Translations under genes and position numbers: made by a program
Notes under the pieces: model-generated
Told to the model about the DNA's origin: nothing
Databases searched by the model: none
Seen by the model: the letters and a program-made list of their open reading frames with translations, nothing else
Part shown: one piece after another, positions 20,706-32,014 of the stretch
How the letters are laid out: every line of letters begins with the position of its first letter
Position numbering within the stretch: the stretch's first letter is position 1
NCBI GenBank assembly: GCA_037127315.1
Contig: JBBBDQ010001278.1
Location: forward strand, 627,001-691,000
Direction of reading: 5' to 3'
Source of the DNA: Ascarosepion bandense
Taxonomy: Eukaryota > Mollusca > Cephalopoda > Sepiida > Sepiidae
Length of the DNA stretch: 64,000 nucleotides

Positions 20706-21350
20706 AGAAGATATATGCCAGCTGTTTATAAGAAATTATAATTTGGATATAAAGTGGGGGATCAAATCTATATTATAATCAATATATAAACTGGTCCCTA
20801 AATTTGGGGCCATGCTATTTTCTATACATTTATATTCTAGATTTATGGGCTTGAGCTAGTGGATGACAGAACGAGGGTTGCATGGTGCAACAGGAGAAGG
20901 CCTGCTAAGAGCCACCAGTGATTGAGAGACGTGGAAGGCCATGATCGCCTACGTCCTGAAAGGACAGGGCACATAGAAGAAGAAGTAATAAACTGGTCAC
21001 CCAGATACACAAGAGACACTTTAATAGTAAACCCTTAACAAACTCTGCCATCATTTTTGATAACATGGCTAAGATAATATTAATAAAGGGGTGCGATGGA
21101 TGAATTGTCGTCTAAATTACGTAAAAATGAAAATAACATCAACATCTCATTTTAACAGATATATTTGCAAAAAACTACACCAAAATATCTTGGCATACTA
21201 AAGAGTAAATTTAATCAATAAAATCACCACGGCCTCCAGACGACTTCGGAATCTCTTGAAACGCTTCTGGACTGTCTCCTTGTTTAAGCTGCGGAATACT
21301 ACTATAATCTTTACCTTTAGTTCATCTTTGGTGTTACAAAGAGTTTTGGT

Positions 21351-21472
<122 letters not shown>

Positions 21473-21574
21473 AACTGCATCCCACAGATAATAAACAAGG
21501 AGGATGCAGTCTAGGAAGTTAGGTGTTTAGATGTGCGAGGTCAGGTGGTCGCAGAAATTGTCTGAAAGCTACAA

Positions 21575-22836
21575 GGTAACCAAAAAGTTCTGCCCATTTT
21601 TAAAGAAAAAAAAAAAGAAAATACTTCACAGTATGTGTAACTTATATTTAGCCTTCGAAGTAATCGCCATCGGCATTCAGCACCTTCTGCCAACGTGTCT
21701 CCATCTGTTCAATGACCTTGCGGTAGAACTCAGGGGGTTTTGACGCAAAGAAGTCCGTGAGAGCTTTGCGCAAGTCTGCTGCATTGGTGAAGGATTTCCC
21801 ACGAAGATGATTATCCAGTGAGTGGAAGAAGTGGTAACTGGATGGCGCAAGGTCAGGTGAATAAGATGGATGGCACAAAGTCTCCCACCCAAGTTGCTGT
21901 ATGATATCTCTGACCACTCGCATAGCATGCGGCCTGGCGTTGTCATGAAAGAAAAGCACACCTTTGTGATTCATCAGTGTTGGCTCATTCTAGCGCAATG
22001 CCTGTTGCACAGGTTTCAATTGCTGCAAGTATAGGTCTCCAGTGACCATTTAGCCTGTTGGCAGTAGTTCATAATGAACCACTTGAAGACCTGTCTACCA
22101 GACACACAGCATAATCTTGCGTGGATGCTTAGGTGTTCTTGCAGCTTGAGGGACAACATCCTGAGGAGACAACCAATGTCTGGAACGCTTGGAAGTTTCA
22201 TACAGAACTCACATTTCATCACTGGTAAGCACTCGATTGAATAAGGATACGGTACGGTGGCGAGAAAGTTGCGATACGCAGGCTGCCACTCGTTGTCCCT
22301 TTTGGTCCTCCAACAGCGTTTGCGGAACTCACTTGCTCAGTTTGTGCGTCTTACCTAGGCGGTGCAGGTTAAATCTAACTATTTCATCGGAAACGTTGAA
22401 CTGTCTTACAAGTTCACCACACGTTAGACTATTGTCCTCTTCAATGGCCGCTTTCAGGACTTTGTCATTCATGACTTGTGGTCGTCCACCGCGAGGCTTC
22501 TCTGGGAAAGACAAATCTCCCGACTTGAATTTTCGAAAGCAACGCCTTGCAGTACGTTCATCCACAGCACTACCCCCAAACACTTGACATATGCGGCGAC
22601 TTGATAAGCCCACTTTGAAGTCATAAAGCAAAGAACAGCGAACGAGATCTCTAGACACTTCCATCCTTCTCATAGCTGTCCGGCTTATAGCTGATGGCCG
22701 GGCACGGTTCGCGTGTTTTTTTATAACGTCTGACGTTCCTACTTCCGGCTGTCCGAATTTGAAAACAATTGCTATACGCATTTTTGTATATATTTCAAAT
22801 ACTAATCAAAAAACGGACATAACTTTTTTGGTTACC
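21575..22836 (-). mobile_element. Mariner transposon, 1.26 kb, inactive
   Basis: Terminal inverted repeats are ggtaaccaaaaagttctgcc at the left and, reverse complemented, ggtaaccaaaaaagttatgt at the right. The length is normal for a full mariner. The transposase runs on the minus strand and is broken by stops. Sequence outside belongs to the older Tc1/mariner element, so this is a nested insertion. Confidence 0.88.
21648..22781 (-). pseudogene. Mariner transposase pseudogene (DD34D type)
   Basis: N-terminal part (22781 to 22329, 150 codons): a helix-turn-helix region with RRCFRKFKSGDLSFPEKPR and LVRQFNVSDEIVRFNLHRLG. The first catalytic Asp lies in TSDEM near 22219, but the next codon, normally Trp, is a TGA stop. 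The second Asp is intact in HDNARPH (frame 21974 to 21648). The third, expected 34 residues further on in SPDLAPSD, is Ser here (SPDLAPSSYHFF). The original protein would be about 345 residues. The enzyme is dead on at least two counts. The family normally cuts and pastes the element at TA sites. Confidence 0.88.
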
Positions 22837-22897
22837 AAAAAATACCAAGTTTAAACAATTACCACAATTTACATATCTTTGAAATCTTTCAACTGTG

Positions 22898-23164
22898 AAC
22901 GGAAAGTACAACTATATTTAGTTGTCCCTCCCAGTAAGGGCAACATGTGACACATGGTCAGTTTATGACTGGGATTTCCGGGCTATACGGCCCGGCCAAA
23001 AAATGGCTGTCTATTTTTGCCCAGTCGTTCTTCTACCCTTCGGCGGAACCACGACTGGGTTATTGCTCTCTGCTCGGAAGCAGAGAGCGCCCCTACCCGA
23101 AGGCAGAGAGCTGACAGTGTCGCAGTAGAGTACAAGGACTTGACTCAACAACGGAAAGTACAAC
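22898..23164. mobile_element. 237-bp insertion flanked by a 15-bp direct repeat, hairpin-rich
   Basis: aacggaaagtacaac occurs at 22898-22912 and 23150-23164. The 237 bp between is GC-rich and holds several strong hairpins: gggctatacggccc, cagtcgt…acgactg and gctctctgct…agcagagagc. Direct repeats of this length suggest target-primed retroposition of an RNA. I cannot identify the RNA, and no clear A and B boxes or poly-A tail are present. Confidence 0.6.
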
Positions 23165-23454
23165 ACTAAAATCTGAAGATGCATTTGTGTTATATAGTCT
23201 CTGTGTTTGGTTTTGCCCCATATTTTATCTTGAGTGGATCAGTATTTGATCTTCCCATTCCATTATTCATTTTATCCTCTCTCACTCCCTTAGCGAGTGT
23301 GTTACTTGATTTACCATTTAGCGGAATACAGCAGCCATTCTGATTTTGTTGTGGGGAGGGGGCGATGAGTGTTACTAACATTTCTTTATTTTATTTTGGA
23401 TATTTCGTTTACCCTTTTTCATTTCATTATCAGTAAATCTTTTAGATATATTTT
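23165..23454. other. Interior of the outer Tc1/mariner element, unreadable
   Basis: No frame or repeat is recognisable. By position it belongs to the decayed outer element or to an unknown insert. The same holds for 23565-23980. Confidence 0.35.
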
Positions 23455-23560
23455 TAAATCTACCATCTGCCCGTGTATTGAATAATGTTGCCACAACTGG
23501 TCGGGTGCTCCTGCTATTCACCTCGGGGTTCTTGACAAAATCCAACGGAGAATCTGTATG
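23455..23560 (+). mobile_element. CR1-like LINE scrap
   Basis: About 105 bp matches the TIRxCIEYCxHxWSGAPA…LDKIQRR region of the CR1-like protein in plus orientation. It has no 3' end. Confidence 0.75.
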
Positions 23561-24012
23561 ACTGGGTTCTTCTTGTGTGGTATGCTGCAGAGTCCTGTTT
23601 CCAGACAGAGGGTTTTCCACCAGCTACCTTCTTGACCTTGGCCGCACTACCCCCTCAAGGCACTTGATGGAGATTTCCGTGTTGAGACTGAAACACCGTG
23701 GAAAGATGAATAGAGGCATCACTAGTGATCACTATAAATATCTTCGTAATCACCATTAGACTCATTTAACTCTTTACGAATTCTCTATACTCTCCTCAGA
23801 TTGGCACTCAAACATTCTGAAATGTTCATATTGGATGTTCGGATGCGAATGCCAAGCATGTCGTTTCTAAATTTCTGTCGGAGTAAATTGCATCGTGATG
23901 CTTTTTTCCTCACAGATATGGCCCAACTGACCCTATTTCGACAAAACCAAAACTAAACAACGGTCATGCGCAAAATTAAAAAAATTGGCGACAACTTACC
24001 CATCGCACCCTG

Positions 24013-24508
24013 TATAAAATTCTACTGGGCATAAAATGGGGGTTGATTTTTTATTGTTATTATGTGATAAATTGATCCCCCAGATAAACAAATAAAAGTA
24101 TTATATTAAACTCTATACAAACTATACGATCGTCTTTGATGAGATGAATAAACTTGTACTAATATGATTCAACTTGGCATAAAATGGGGGATTGGTTTTC
24201 GATTGTTATTAAGTAATAAATTGATCCCCCAATTATGAAAATAAAAGTATTAAACTCTATACAAACTATACGTTCATCGTTGATGATATGAATAAACTTG
24301 TATTAATATGATTCAACTTGGCATAAAATGGGGAATTGGTTTTCGATTGTTATTAAGTAATAAATTGATCCCCCAATTATGCAAATAAAAGTATTATATT
24401 AAACTCTACAAAACTATAAAGTCGTCTTTGATGATATGAGTAAACTTGTATTAATATACGGTTCTACTTGGCATAAAATGGGGGATTAGTTTTCGATTGT
24501 TATTAAGT
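24013..24508. repeat. Hairpin-repeat array, about 147-150 bp units
   Basis: Four units share ttggcataaaatggggg, ttcgattgttattaagtaat and aaattgatccccc (near 24024, 24170, 24317 and 24467). The last is cut in its loop by the solo LTR at 24509 and resumes at 25081. This is the same core as the 20.1-20.4 kb array but with a longer spacer. Confidence 0.88.
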
Positions 24509-25001
24509 TGATATAATGAATAGGTAATAAATATGGCTACACCTTGGTTCCCCCTCACTGGAATGTGATTGGCTGGTATCAGCCAGAAATATAGACTAAG
24601 ACGAGGACGTCCAGAATGAGTGAGAGAGAGCTTCCCGGCCTTTTGGCTGGAAGGCTAATGACCACTTAAGACCAGATAAGACCAGCTTCAGACTGGTTTT
24701 GAAACCAGCTTCCGCGTAAGTGGGGGATGGGTAATATTTTGACCAGTTTACCTGGGCTTACGCACTCAGGGACTCCACGTTAAAAAAGACCTTGTGTCAC
24801 ATCTCTCTCAAGTGAAGGGGAAGAGTAAATATCGTGAATGAGAGAGATCTAGAGATCTTTCCACCAGAGGTCTATTGGTCTACCACCATTGACTACGCCT
24901 ACGTCTCAGGATACTGCATACGACGAGTACCGACTATGACGTCTACTTACTAGATTCACCTACCCGGTTACATTTGCTTAAACCACTCAACTACCTCGTA
25001 T

Positions 25002-25064
<63 letters not shown>

Positions 25065-25080
25065 ATTCCCGGACATATCA
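24509..25080. mobile_element. Solo LTR (572 bp) with TAAGT target duplication
   Basis: The unit starts TGATAT and ends ATATCA, with perfect short inverted ends of the TG…CA type. TAAGT lies on both sides (24504-24508 and 25081-25085). Removing it with one duplication restores the hairpin unit exactly. It contains a long (AT)n near its right end (25002-25061). Direction and superfamily cannot be fixed, because no clear TATA box or poly-A signal order is visible. Confidence 0.8.
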
Positions 25081-25227
25081 TAAGTAATAAACTGATACCC
25101 TTTCCCAAGAATTAATATATATTTATATAATAATTAGAAAAATATATCTAAAGACTCACATTAGAAAACTTGACAAAAGAAAATGGAAAATAATAAAAAA
25201 TGTTTCAGGTTGTTTTATCAAGTACTA

Positions 25228-25740
25228 GCATTATAGCCCGGTGTTTCTTGGGTGTAATGAAAGCTTTAAAACTAATCCATGGTCCTGGAGCTCAGACTCA
25301 GCCTAAAGAATATTTGTGCGAAATTTGGTGAGAATCGGATAAAAATTGTGGATTTTGTATAAAGGACATACAGATAGATAAACAGATACATACAAACATC
25401 TTGCCTTTTATAAATATATATATTATCGATATTCTGCATTATTGTAAGAACTGCAACCTTGAAACTTCTGAATATCGTTTCTTATGTCTTTGTCTATGAG
25501 TGTATCAAATTTGATTAAAATCTGACCACTCCTTCTATAACCCGATTTTTTCGATTTTCGATATTTATCAGGGGTACCTCGACACAAAACCTAGCTAAGA
25601 ACACTCACAAACGCTTATAGTACAACTGTGTAAATTTTCAAGAAAATCGGTTCAGCCGTTTCAGAGCCTATAGGTAACGGACACACACACAGATATATAC
25701 ACACCCACACACAGACAAAGTTCTATTTATAAATAAGTTT
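25228..25740 (+). mobile_element. Dispersed retroposon of the tagcagtatagcccgg type
   Basis: It starts near ctagcattatagcccggtgt and gggtgtaatgaaagc, continues with ggtcctggagctcagactca, and in a second block ends with tcggttcagccgtttc and a cacacac…gacaaagttctatttata terminus. The ending resembles 3' ends of RTE-related SINE/LINE families in invertebrates. Other copies are at 28650-29100 and 44.9-46.05 kb. Some of them touch an (AT)n tract. Confidence 0.7.
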
Positions 25741-25886
25741 AGATTTAGACAGATACATGCCGTCTAACGTTATTCTGGAGGAATATTCTCTTCGGATTCC
25801 TTGAAGTTAATTAATAGCAGTTTCTGTCCAAATCATTGTCTTGTGTCTCCAGAATTGGTCAATAGTCACACATTTCTTTACAATTC

Positions 25887-25889
25887 GAT

Positions 25890-25930
<41 letters not shown>
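25887..25930. repeat. (AAC)n microsatellite
   Basis: About 14 copies of aac. Poly-Asn and poly-Val frames on the two strands are artefacts. Confidence 0.95.
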
Positions 25931-25931
<1 letters not shown>

Positions 25932-26049
25932 AAAAGAAAGTATTATTTTTGGGCGGGAACAAAACACTAATACACGTATTAATATAATCTTTTGTCTCTA
26001 CAAATGTAATCCTGTATGTTCTGGGTTTAATCAGAAGGTTATGCGTTTT

Positions 26050-26504
26050 CTTATTTTTAAATCTTGAATACATATCATTAAATCTTTTTTATTTTAAATC
26101 TCTATCATGTTATTTAATATATAAATTTCAACTATTTTAATTTTTAATCATTCTTTTTTTTCCCCCCTTCATTTTTCTTTCTTTTAATTGTTAATCCTTC
26201 GGATTAAAAAGATTTAATCCTTTATTTTTCATTCCTTAATCTTTAATCATTAATTTTAAACTTTTATTTGTTAATCTTCAATTTTCATTCTTTAAAGCTT
26301 AATCCTTGGTTTTTCATTCTTCAGTCTTTAAATTTTTATTTTTCATTCTTTAATCTTTAATCCTAGGGTTTTCATTCTTTATTTGATAATCTTTAATCTT
26401 CCTTTTTTTAATTTTTTTTTTATTAATCCCTAATGTTTTTGTTTAATCCTTCATTTTCTTTCCATTAATCTTAAACCTGTAACTTTCTTTCATTTCATCT
26501 TTAA
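26050..26504. repeat. T-rich degenerate simple repeat
   Basis: Irregular iterations of words like ttaatcttt and cattctttaatc make a pyrimidine-rich strand. They resume at 26985-27080 on the other side of the LINE copy, so the LINE inserted into this repeat. Confidence 0.75.
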
Positions 26505-26960
26505 ATACTTTCATGGCTTCTGCTCGGATGAGCTTAAGTCACTGATGCCTCCTCAACAGGTGTTTACCCGTGCAACCAGACTGGCAACTGGGTCCCACCC
26601 ATTCACAGTCAGGTTAGCCAAATGCAGACGACAATTCTACTCCTGCAGCTTCCTCTCTCGCACTTCCCGCCTGTGGAACTCGCTCCCGTATTCTTGCTTT
26701 TCTGACGGCTACAACCTCCAGAAATTTAAATGCAAAGTCAATACTCATCTACTAACCACTGGACTCTAGCTCTCTCCCCACCCCTGTATAATCTTCCCTT
26801 TCTCTCCACCTATGTATCTGTCATCGCACCTGCTTTCTCAGCTTTCTATTGTTCCTTTCTAACTAGTTTGTACTCCTCACTCTTTTCTAATTAATCTTTT
26901 TACATTTATGTAACCCCCTGCACATCAGTGGCGTTTTCGCCTTGCTCGGGGTGAAATGAT
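26505..26960 (+). mobile_element. CR1-like LINE 3' end, young copy
   Basis: C-terminal blocks RATRLATGSHPFTVRLAKC and SRLWNSLPYSCF are followed by the 3' UTR and the intact terminus cttgctcggggtgaaatgat, then an (aaataa)n tail. It is 5' truncated at about 26505. The 74-codon frame (26545-26769) ends at the natural stop. Confidence 0.9.
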
Positions 26961-27069
26961 TAAAAAAAATAAATAAATAAATAATTGTCTTCCTTTTAAT
27001 CTTTAATCATTAATTCTTCAATTTCTTTCTTTTACTCTATTTATTTTTCATATTCAATTTTCTTCCTGT

Positions 27070-27630
27070 TAATCTTTGTGTTCAAAGCCATGATATGCTC
27101 AGAATGCTATCAGAGAGGGCAATATGATTGAAGAATGACATGTACCTGTGTTTTACAGACTACGCAAAAGCATTCGACAAAATACTCAACAAAGACTTGC
27201 TAAAGCTCCACGACAACCTCGACGTATTCAGGAAAGACATTAGAATAATCAAGAACCTATACTGCCTGCATATGAACAGGAAATAAGTTCAGCAGATAGA
27301 TACAAATAAATAGGGGTGTAAGACAAGGGTGCGTCTTCTCACTAGATCCATTCAATCTATACCGCTATGCAATTCGAAGAGAACGGGAAGACCTGCAAGG
27401 ATTTTTTATTTAACAGCCACAATCTTAACAAAATAAGATACGCAGATGAAACAGTGCCCATAGAAGACACTGAAAATAAAATACAAGACTGCCCCTCTAC
27501 AGAAGGAAAGCAAGAGGAAAAGAATAAACATAAAAGAATGCAACAGAATGCGTCCAAAAAGCCAGTTACATGTCGGGGACACTAAAATCAAGCAGGCATA
27601 GAAAATTAAATACCTGGGAAGTGTTCTAAC
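27070..27630 (+). mobile_element. RTE-like LINE reverse transcriptase fragment
   Basis: Plus-strand blocks are DYAKAFDKILNKDLLKLHDN, then VRQGCVFSLDPFNLY and KIRYADETVPIEDTENKIQ, ending at KYLGSVLT. The catalytic YADD has become YADE. Stops and shifts lie between the blocks, so it is dead. It supplies the part of the RTE protein directly upstream of the C-terminal fragments seen elsewhere. Confidence 0.85.
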
Positions 27631-27849
27631 AGTTGGTTGGTTGGTTGTTTTGTTTCATGGGATATCAACCTCGGTGGGTCATTTATTGCCAACTAAGTTT
27701 TTATTTATTTATTTATTGCTGGTAATTCCTTTTTTTTTCTTCAACAATTTTATTGTTGTTTTTATTTTATAAGTTTTTGTGTCTAGTAATACTTTTTTTC
27801 TTTTCGAGTATCAAAATTCATTGGAATTTGTTTTTAAGGGCAGGGTCCC

Positions 27850-28052
27850 CAAGTCCTACCCTGTTATTTAACCCATAACTGGAGGGAAGAGACGGATTAA
27901 TACTTTTCCCAAGGATACCAGTGCTCTAAGTGAATGTTTCCCAAGGGTACCAGTGCTCTAAGTGAATGCAGAGTATTCAACTGGAATTTGAACTCGGCTC
28001 ACCGATTTCTCTTTCTGAGCCGATATCCACTGCACCACAACGCACATCCGTC
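27850..28052 (-). mobile_element. SINE head and partial body
   Basis: It contains the complement of the B box (ggaatttgaactcgg) and A box (tccactgcacca) and the head start cgcacatcc. Only the 5' 200 bp of the SINE is present, with a short internal duplication (aaggRtaccagtgctctaag twice). Confidence 0.8.
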
Positions 28053-28058
28053 ACTAAA

Positions 28059-28177
28059 CGCTTCCAGCACCTGGTATTCCCAAGCGGTCACCCATCTAAG
28101 TGCTGACCAGACTCAACGTTGCTTAACTTCGGTGATCGAGTGAGAACCGGTGTATTCAACGTGATGTGGCCGTAAGC
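28059..28177 (-). rRNA. 5S rRNA-like sequence, probably a pseudogene or 5S-derived retroposon
   Basis: The minus strand matches the animal 5S rRNA over its whole 119 bp. It starts gcttacggccacatcacgtt, has gatcaccgaagttaagcaac and cacttagatgggtgaccgct in the internal control region, and ends in ggtgctggaagcg. Differences from the usual molecular consensus at the first stem (gctt for gtct, gaagc for gtaga) and several internal changes suggest a relic. The following bases give only TTT, not the TTTT expected of a Pol III stop. A SINE head follows in the same direction after a few bases. Confidence 0.75.
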
Positions 28178-28289
28178 CCAGAAGCAAAATGTTTTATGAA
28201 CAATGAAAACATGCCAACTTGTGTCTAGGAAACGACAGGTTGTTTTTTGTTTTTGTTTTTTAATAATAATTTCGCGCAAAGTAAATCAA

Positions 28290-28645
28290 AGCTGTGTGTC
28301 CTCATTCGAGTAAATACATGTGGTCGGAGTATCAGAGATAAAAATCTCGTCAGAGCAGTTGCCATGAAAATGCTTGTAGAAAAGACAGAGGGAAGCCATA
28401 TCACGTCGATTAGAAAGTGGCTGAAGAACGGCTGCTAAGTTGGGGTTGATTATAAATCTACCATCCGCCCGTGCATTGAATCATATCTGGTCGGGTGCCC
28501 CTGCTGTTCTCCTCGGGCTTCTCGATAAGGTTCACAGGAGGGTCTGTAATGTGATAGATACCGACTTGACAGACCGCCTGCAGTCTCTCTCCCACCGGCG
28601 CGACATGGCTTCCCTGTGTCTCTTCTATAAATACTTTCACGGCTT
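28290..28645. mobile_element. Two CR1-like LINE scraps in opposite orientation
   Basis: 28290-28435 is minus-strand sequence of the CLFYKxFHGxxxDE region. 28450-28645 is plus-strand sequence of the SGAPAVLLGLLDKVHRRVCN to LYKYFHG region. They face each other across about 15 bp. This could be a 5' inversion at insertion (twin priming) or a rearrangement. Confidence 0.75.
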
Positions 28646-28649
28646 GCCT

Positions 28650-28739
28650 TTTATAAATATAAATCGGATACAAATTGTGGATTTGTATAAAGGATATACA
28701 TACAGATAAACAGACACACACACAAACATCTTGTCTTTT

Positions 28740-28790
<51 letters not shown>

Positions 28791-29098
28791 CGATATTCTG
28801 CACTATTGTAAGAACTGCAACCTTGAAAATTCTGAATATCGTTCTTATGTCTTTGTCTATGAGTGTATCAAATCTGACTAAAATCGGACCACTCCTTCCA
28901 TAACCCGATTTTTTCGATTATCGATTTTGGATATTTATTGGGGGTACCTCGGCACAAAACCTAGCCGAGAACACTCGCAGACGCTTATAGTGCATCTGTG
29001 TAAATTTTCAAGAAAATCGGTTCAGCCGTTTCGGAGTCTATAGGTAACGGACACACACACACAGACACACACACAGACAAAGTTCCATTTATGAATAA

Positions 29099-29158
<60 letters not shown>
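28650..29158 (+). mobile_element. Dispersed retroposon of the tagcag type with two (AT)n tracts
   Basis: The body matches 25330-25740: aacttctgaatatcgt, then tcggttcagccgtttc and a cacaca…gacaaagttcc ending. One (AT)n lies inside (28743-28786) and another follows the 3' end (29100-29158). Confidence 0.7.
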
Positions 29159-29164
<6 letters not shown>

Positions 29165-29696
29165 AGTACTGTGGTCATATTATGAGTCTAGCTTGTTCAC
29201 CATGACAACAAATGAAGTAATTCAAATACTTAGTATTTGTCTGGTACAAGGTTAAAAGAATATGGTCAATGACACGCATTCAGTAAAATTGTCATGGTCT
29301 CTAAGATAAGCAGGTGTCATAGCGGTTATCAACTTTGAAGATGAATTCAAATTCTGTTTGATGTTATTGTTTGTTTTTGCACTAATACCTTCGAGAAAGA
29401 CATGATATGCCGTCTACTGTAATGTAGATTGTTAATCTCTAACATGATAAGGCAACCAGTCGGTAAATTTTTGTTTTGTTCCCCGAAGGCCTTTACCCCT
29501 TCAAATCTTTCCAAAACATCCTTACTTTCGTGCAAATGTATATGCTGAACTCAAATCGATAATTGTTTATAGAAGAAACGTCCCTTTTTTTTTCATTTTA
29601 TCGACCAGAAATAAATTGGACTTCCCACCGTTCTCATATCTGATTAACTGTTGAATGATTTGAGGCGTAGGGTTTTGAATTCTTTCTATTTTTTTT

Positions 29697-30075
29697 TTAA
29701 TCATTTCACCCCGAGCAAGGCGGAAACGCCACTGATGTGCAGGGGGCTACATAAATGTAAAAAGATTAATTAGAAAAGAGTGAGGAGTACAAACTAGTTA
29801 GAAAGGAACAATAGAAAGCAGGTGCGATGACAGATACATAGGTGGAGAGAAAGGGAAGGTTATACAGGGGTGGGGAGAGAGCTAGAGTCCAGTGGTTAGT
29901 AGATGAGTATTGACTTTGCATTTAAATTTCTGGAGGTTGTAGCCGTCAGGAAAGCAAGAATACGGGAGCGAGTTCCACAGGCGGGAAGTGCGAGAGAAGA
30001 AGCTGCAGGAGTAGTATTGTCGTCTGCATTTGGCTAACCTGACTGTGAATGGGTGGGACCCAGTTGCCAGTATCC
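29697..30075 (-). mobile_element. CR1-like LINE 3' end, young copy
   Basis: It runs from the family terminus (aatcatttcaccccgagcaa, 29700) back to the GSHPFTVRLAK block. It is almost identical to 26.5-26.96 and 11.4-11.8 kb. It is 5' truncated inside the C-terminal coding region. Confidence 0.88.
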
Positions 30076-30218
30076 CGTTTCAACAATCGCTCCGCGATTT
30101 TTTGTGTTTCGGAACTAATTTTCCGCGCATTAATCGGAAAATGGAAGTAAAAGGCAGAAAAATCATAAGATTATACGTGAAGTCAGTAATATTTTTGAAC
30201 CATGGTTAGTGGGTGAGA

Positions 30219-30526
30219 TCAGTCAGTTAAGTGCCATACGTGATACACGTCTTGGGCGATCATGTCTCGAAAGAGACATGACTGACCGGGCAGAAGATTA
30301 TCCCACAGTAGGTTGCCATTGCTTTCTGCGGGAGACTGGTTGCCGACCAAGGCTATAGAACCCAATCTGTCCTGTTATTTAACCCATAACTGGAAGGAAG
30401 AGACGGATTTATACCTTTCCCAAGGGTATTTGCGCGTAAGTGAATACAATGGACGCAACTGGAATTCGAACTCGGCTCCCCGGTTTCTCGTTCCGTGCCA
30501 ATATCCACTGTACCACGACGCACATC
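30219..30526 (-). mobile_element. tRNA-type SINE, full length, about 308 bp
   Basis: It begins with the complement of the tail (tcagtcagttaagtgcca), has the palindromic catgtctcgaaagagacatg, and ends with the complements of B box (ggaattcgaactcgg) and A box (tatccactgtacca). It is a simple copy without the second tail and hairpin. A second full copy lies at 30790-31084 in the same orientation. Confidence 0.88.
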
Positions 30527-30789
30527 AGCGAAAAGAAGTTCCATATTTTTCTTCTCAATAGAATGAAAAAAAAAAGGTAGGTTTTTTTCAATAAACAATT
30601 ACTGATTTGAGTTCAGCATATACATTTGCACAGAAATAGGGATGTTTTAGAAAGATTTGAAGGGCTAAAGGCCTTCGGGGAACAAAACAAAAATTTACCA
30701 ACCAGTCTAGGAAAATTATGAAATTTAAAACTATGGAGAAGGCAATGGGGAAATAATTCTCGCCTTTCTTCCAAAAAATTCACGGTTCA

Positions 30790-31084
30790 TCAGTCAGTCA
30801 GTTGTGCCATACGTGATACACGCTTGGGCGATCATGTCTCTTTCGAGACATGACTGACTGGGCAGAAGATTATCCCGTAGTAGGTTGCCATTGCTTTCTG
30901 CGACCAAGGCTATAGAACCCAATCTGTCCTGCTATTTAACCCATAACTGGAAGGAAGAGACGGATTAATACCTTTCCCAAGGGGATTTGCGCGTAAGTGA
31001 ATACAATGGATTCAACTGGAATTCGAACTCGGCTCCCCGGTTTGTCGTTCCGAGCCGATATCCACTGTACCACAACGCACATCC
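30790..31084 (-). mobile_element. tRNA-type SINE, full length
   Basis: It has the same layout as 30219-30526, with a small deletion next to the tctgcg motif. Both Pol III boxes are recognisable. A diverged third copy lies at 31795-31990. Confidence 0.87.
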
Positions 31085-31264
31085 TACTTCATCTGTATGA
31101 TTCCTAAATTCGAGCCGTTCTCCATGACTCCACCGTGCCTCTAAATTGCAATAGTACCTACAAGTCACTCAGGATCCAACACAGTACAGTAGTAATATTA
31201 TGAGCCTAGCCCGTTCACCATGACAACAAATGAAGCACTCCAAATACTTAGCCTTTATGCTTCA

Positions 31265-31790
31265 TGCTTTAAGATTTCTTTAGGTTGTAGGGATTAAATA
31301 AAAACACTAAATAAAATAAAAATGCAAAATAGGATAAAAGTACGAAATAAAATAAACATAAAAATTTCCCATGAGTCCTATGACAGGAAAGTCAATTGAC
31401 GCATGCGGAAAAAGAGAGGCCTCCTGGTGCCAAAAATAAAGTCTATCTTTTTCTCTGTTGGACTTTGGATGGTAAAGACGTGCCAAATTGTTCGGGAAGG
31501 AATTTCCCCAACAAGAGGTCGTTGGAACCAAAAAAATAAAATCCGTGTCCAAACTGTCCCTCTAGTGTCTCTGTATCTTTCCTTTTCTCTTTGCCTATTT
31601 ATTTCAGCGGAGAAAGCCATTCAACAAGTTCTGGATGTTTATTCTCCTCAAATATTTCTTTTGTTTTTACAAGTAGACAACTAAATTTAAATTGTGCTTG
31701 TGTCGGCATTCACCCTGGGTGGGTTGAACCGGGTCTTCCCTAGAAGAAATTTCATAGGACTTTTTGGCTTCACAAGTGGTCCCCAACCGC
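31265..31790. other. Unassigned stretch
   Basis: A 93-codon plus-strand frame (31403-31684) has no recognised domain and no convincing splice sites. An A-rich repeat of the form aataaaataaaaatg precedes it. I make no gene call. Confidence 0.35.
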
Positions 31791-31794
31791 ATTT

Positions 31795-31990
31795 GGTGTG
31801 AAGATTTTTATAGCCAACTAAGGCTATAAAACCAAGTCTGTCCTGCTATTTATCTATAGCTGGGTGGGGGAGAAGAGATGTATTCATAACTTACCCAAAG
31901 TTATTAGCACGTAAATGAATGTAACGAACTCAAATGGAATTCGAACCCGGCTCCCCGATTCCTCATTTCACACCACTGTCTCCGTTTTAG
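31795..31990 (-). mobile_element. Diverged SINE copy
   Basis: Recognisable by tagccaactaaggctataaa, cccaaagttattagcacgta and ggaattcgaacccggctccc. It is older than its neighbours. Confidence 0.75.
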
Positions 31991-32014
31991 TAATAAAAAG
32001 GAACAAAGGTCAAT

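Larger units (their letters stand above)
29165..31258. repeat. Foldback element arms with nested LINE and SINE
   Basis: Inverted arms at 29452-29605 and 30540-30712 share cttcaaatctttc, gtgcaaatgtatatgctgaa and ttgttccccgaaggccttta. Further out, a direct repeat (ttcaccatgacaacaaatga) occurs at 29165-29240 and 31183-31258. Between the arms sit a LINE and a SINE, both apparently later insertions. The same arm sequence forms the 61.5-62.2 kb foldback. Confidence 0.7.
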
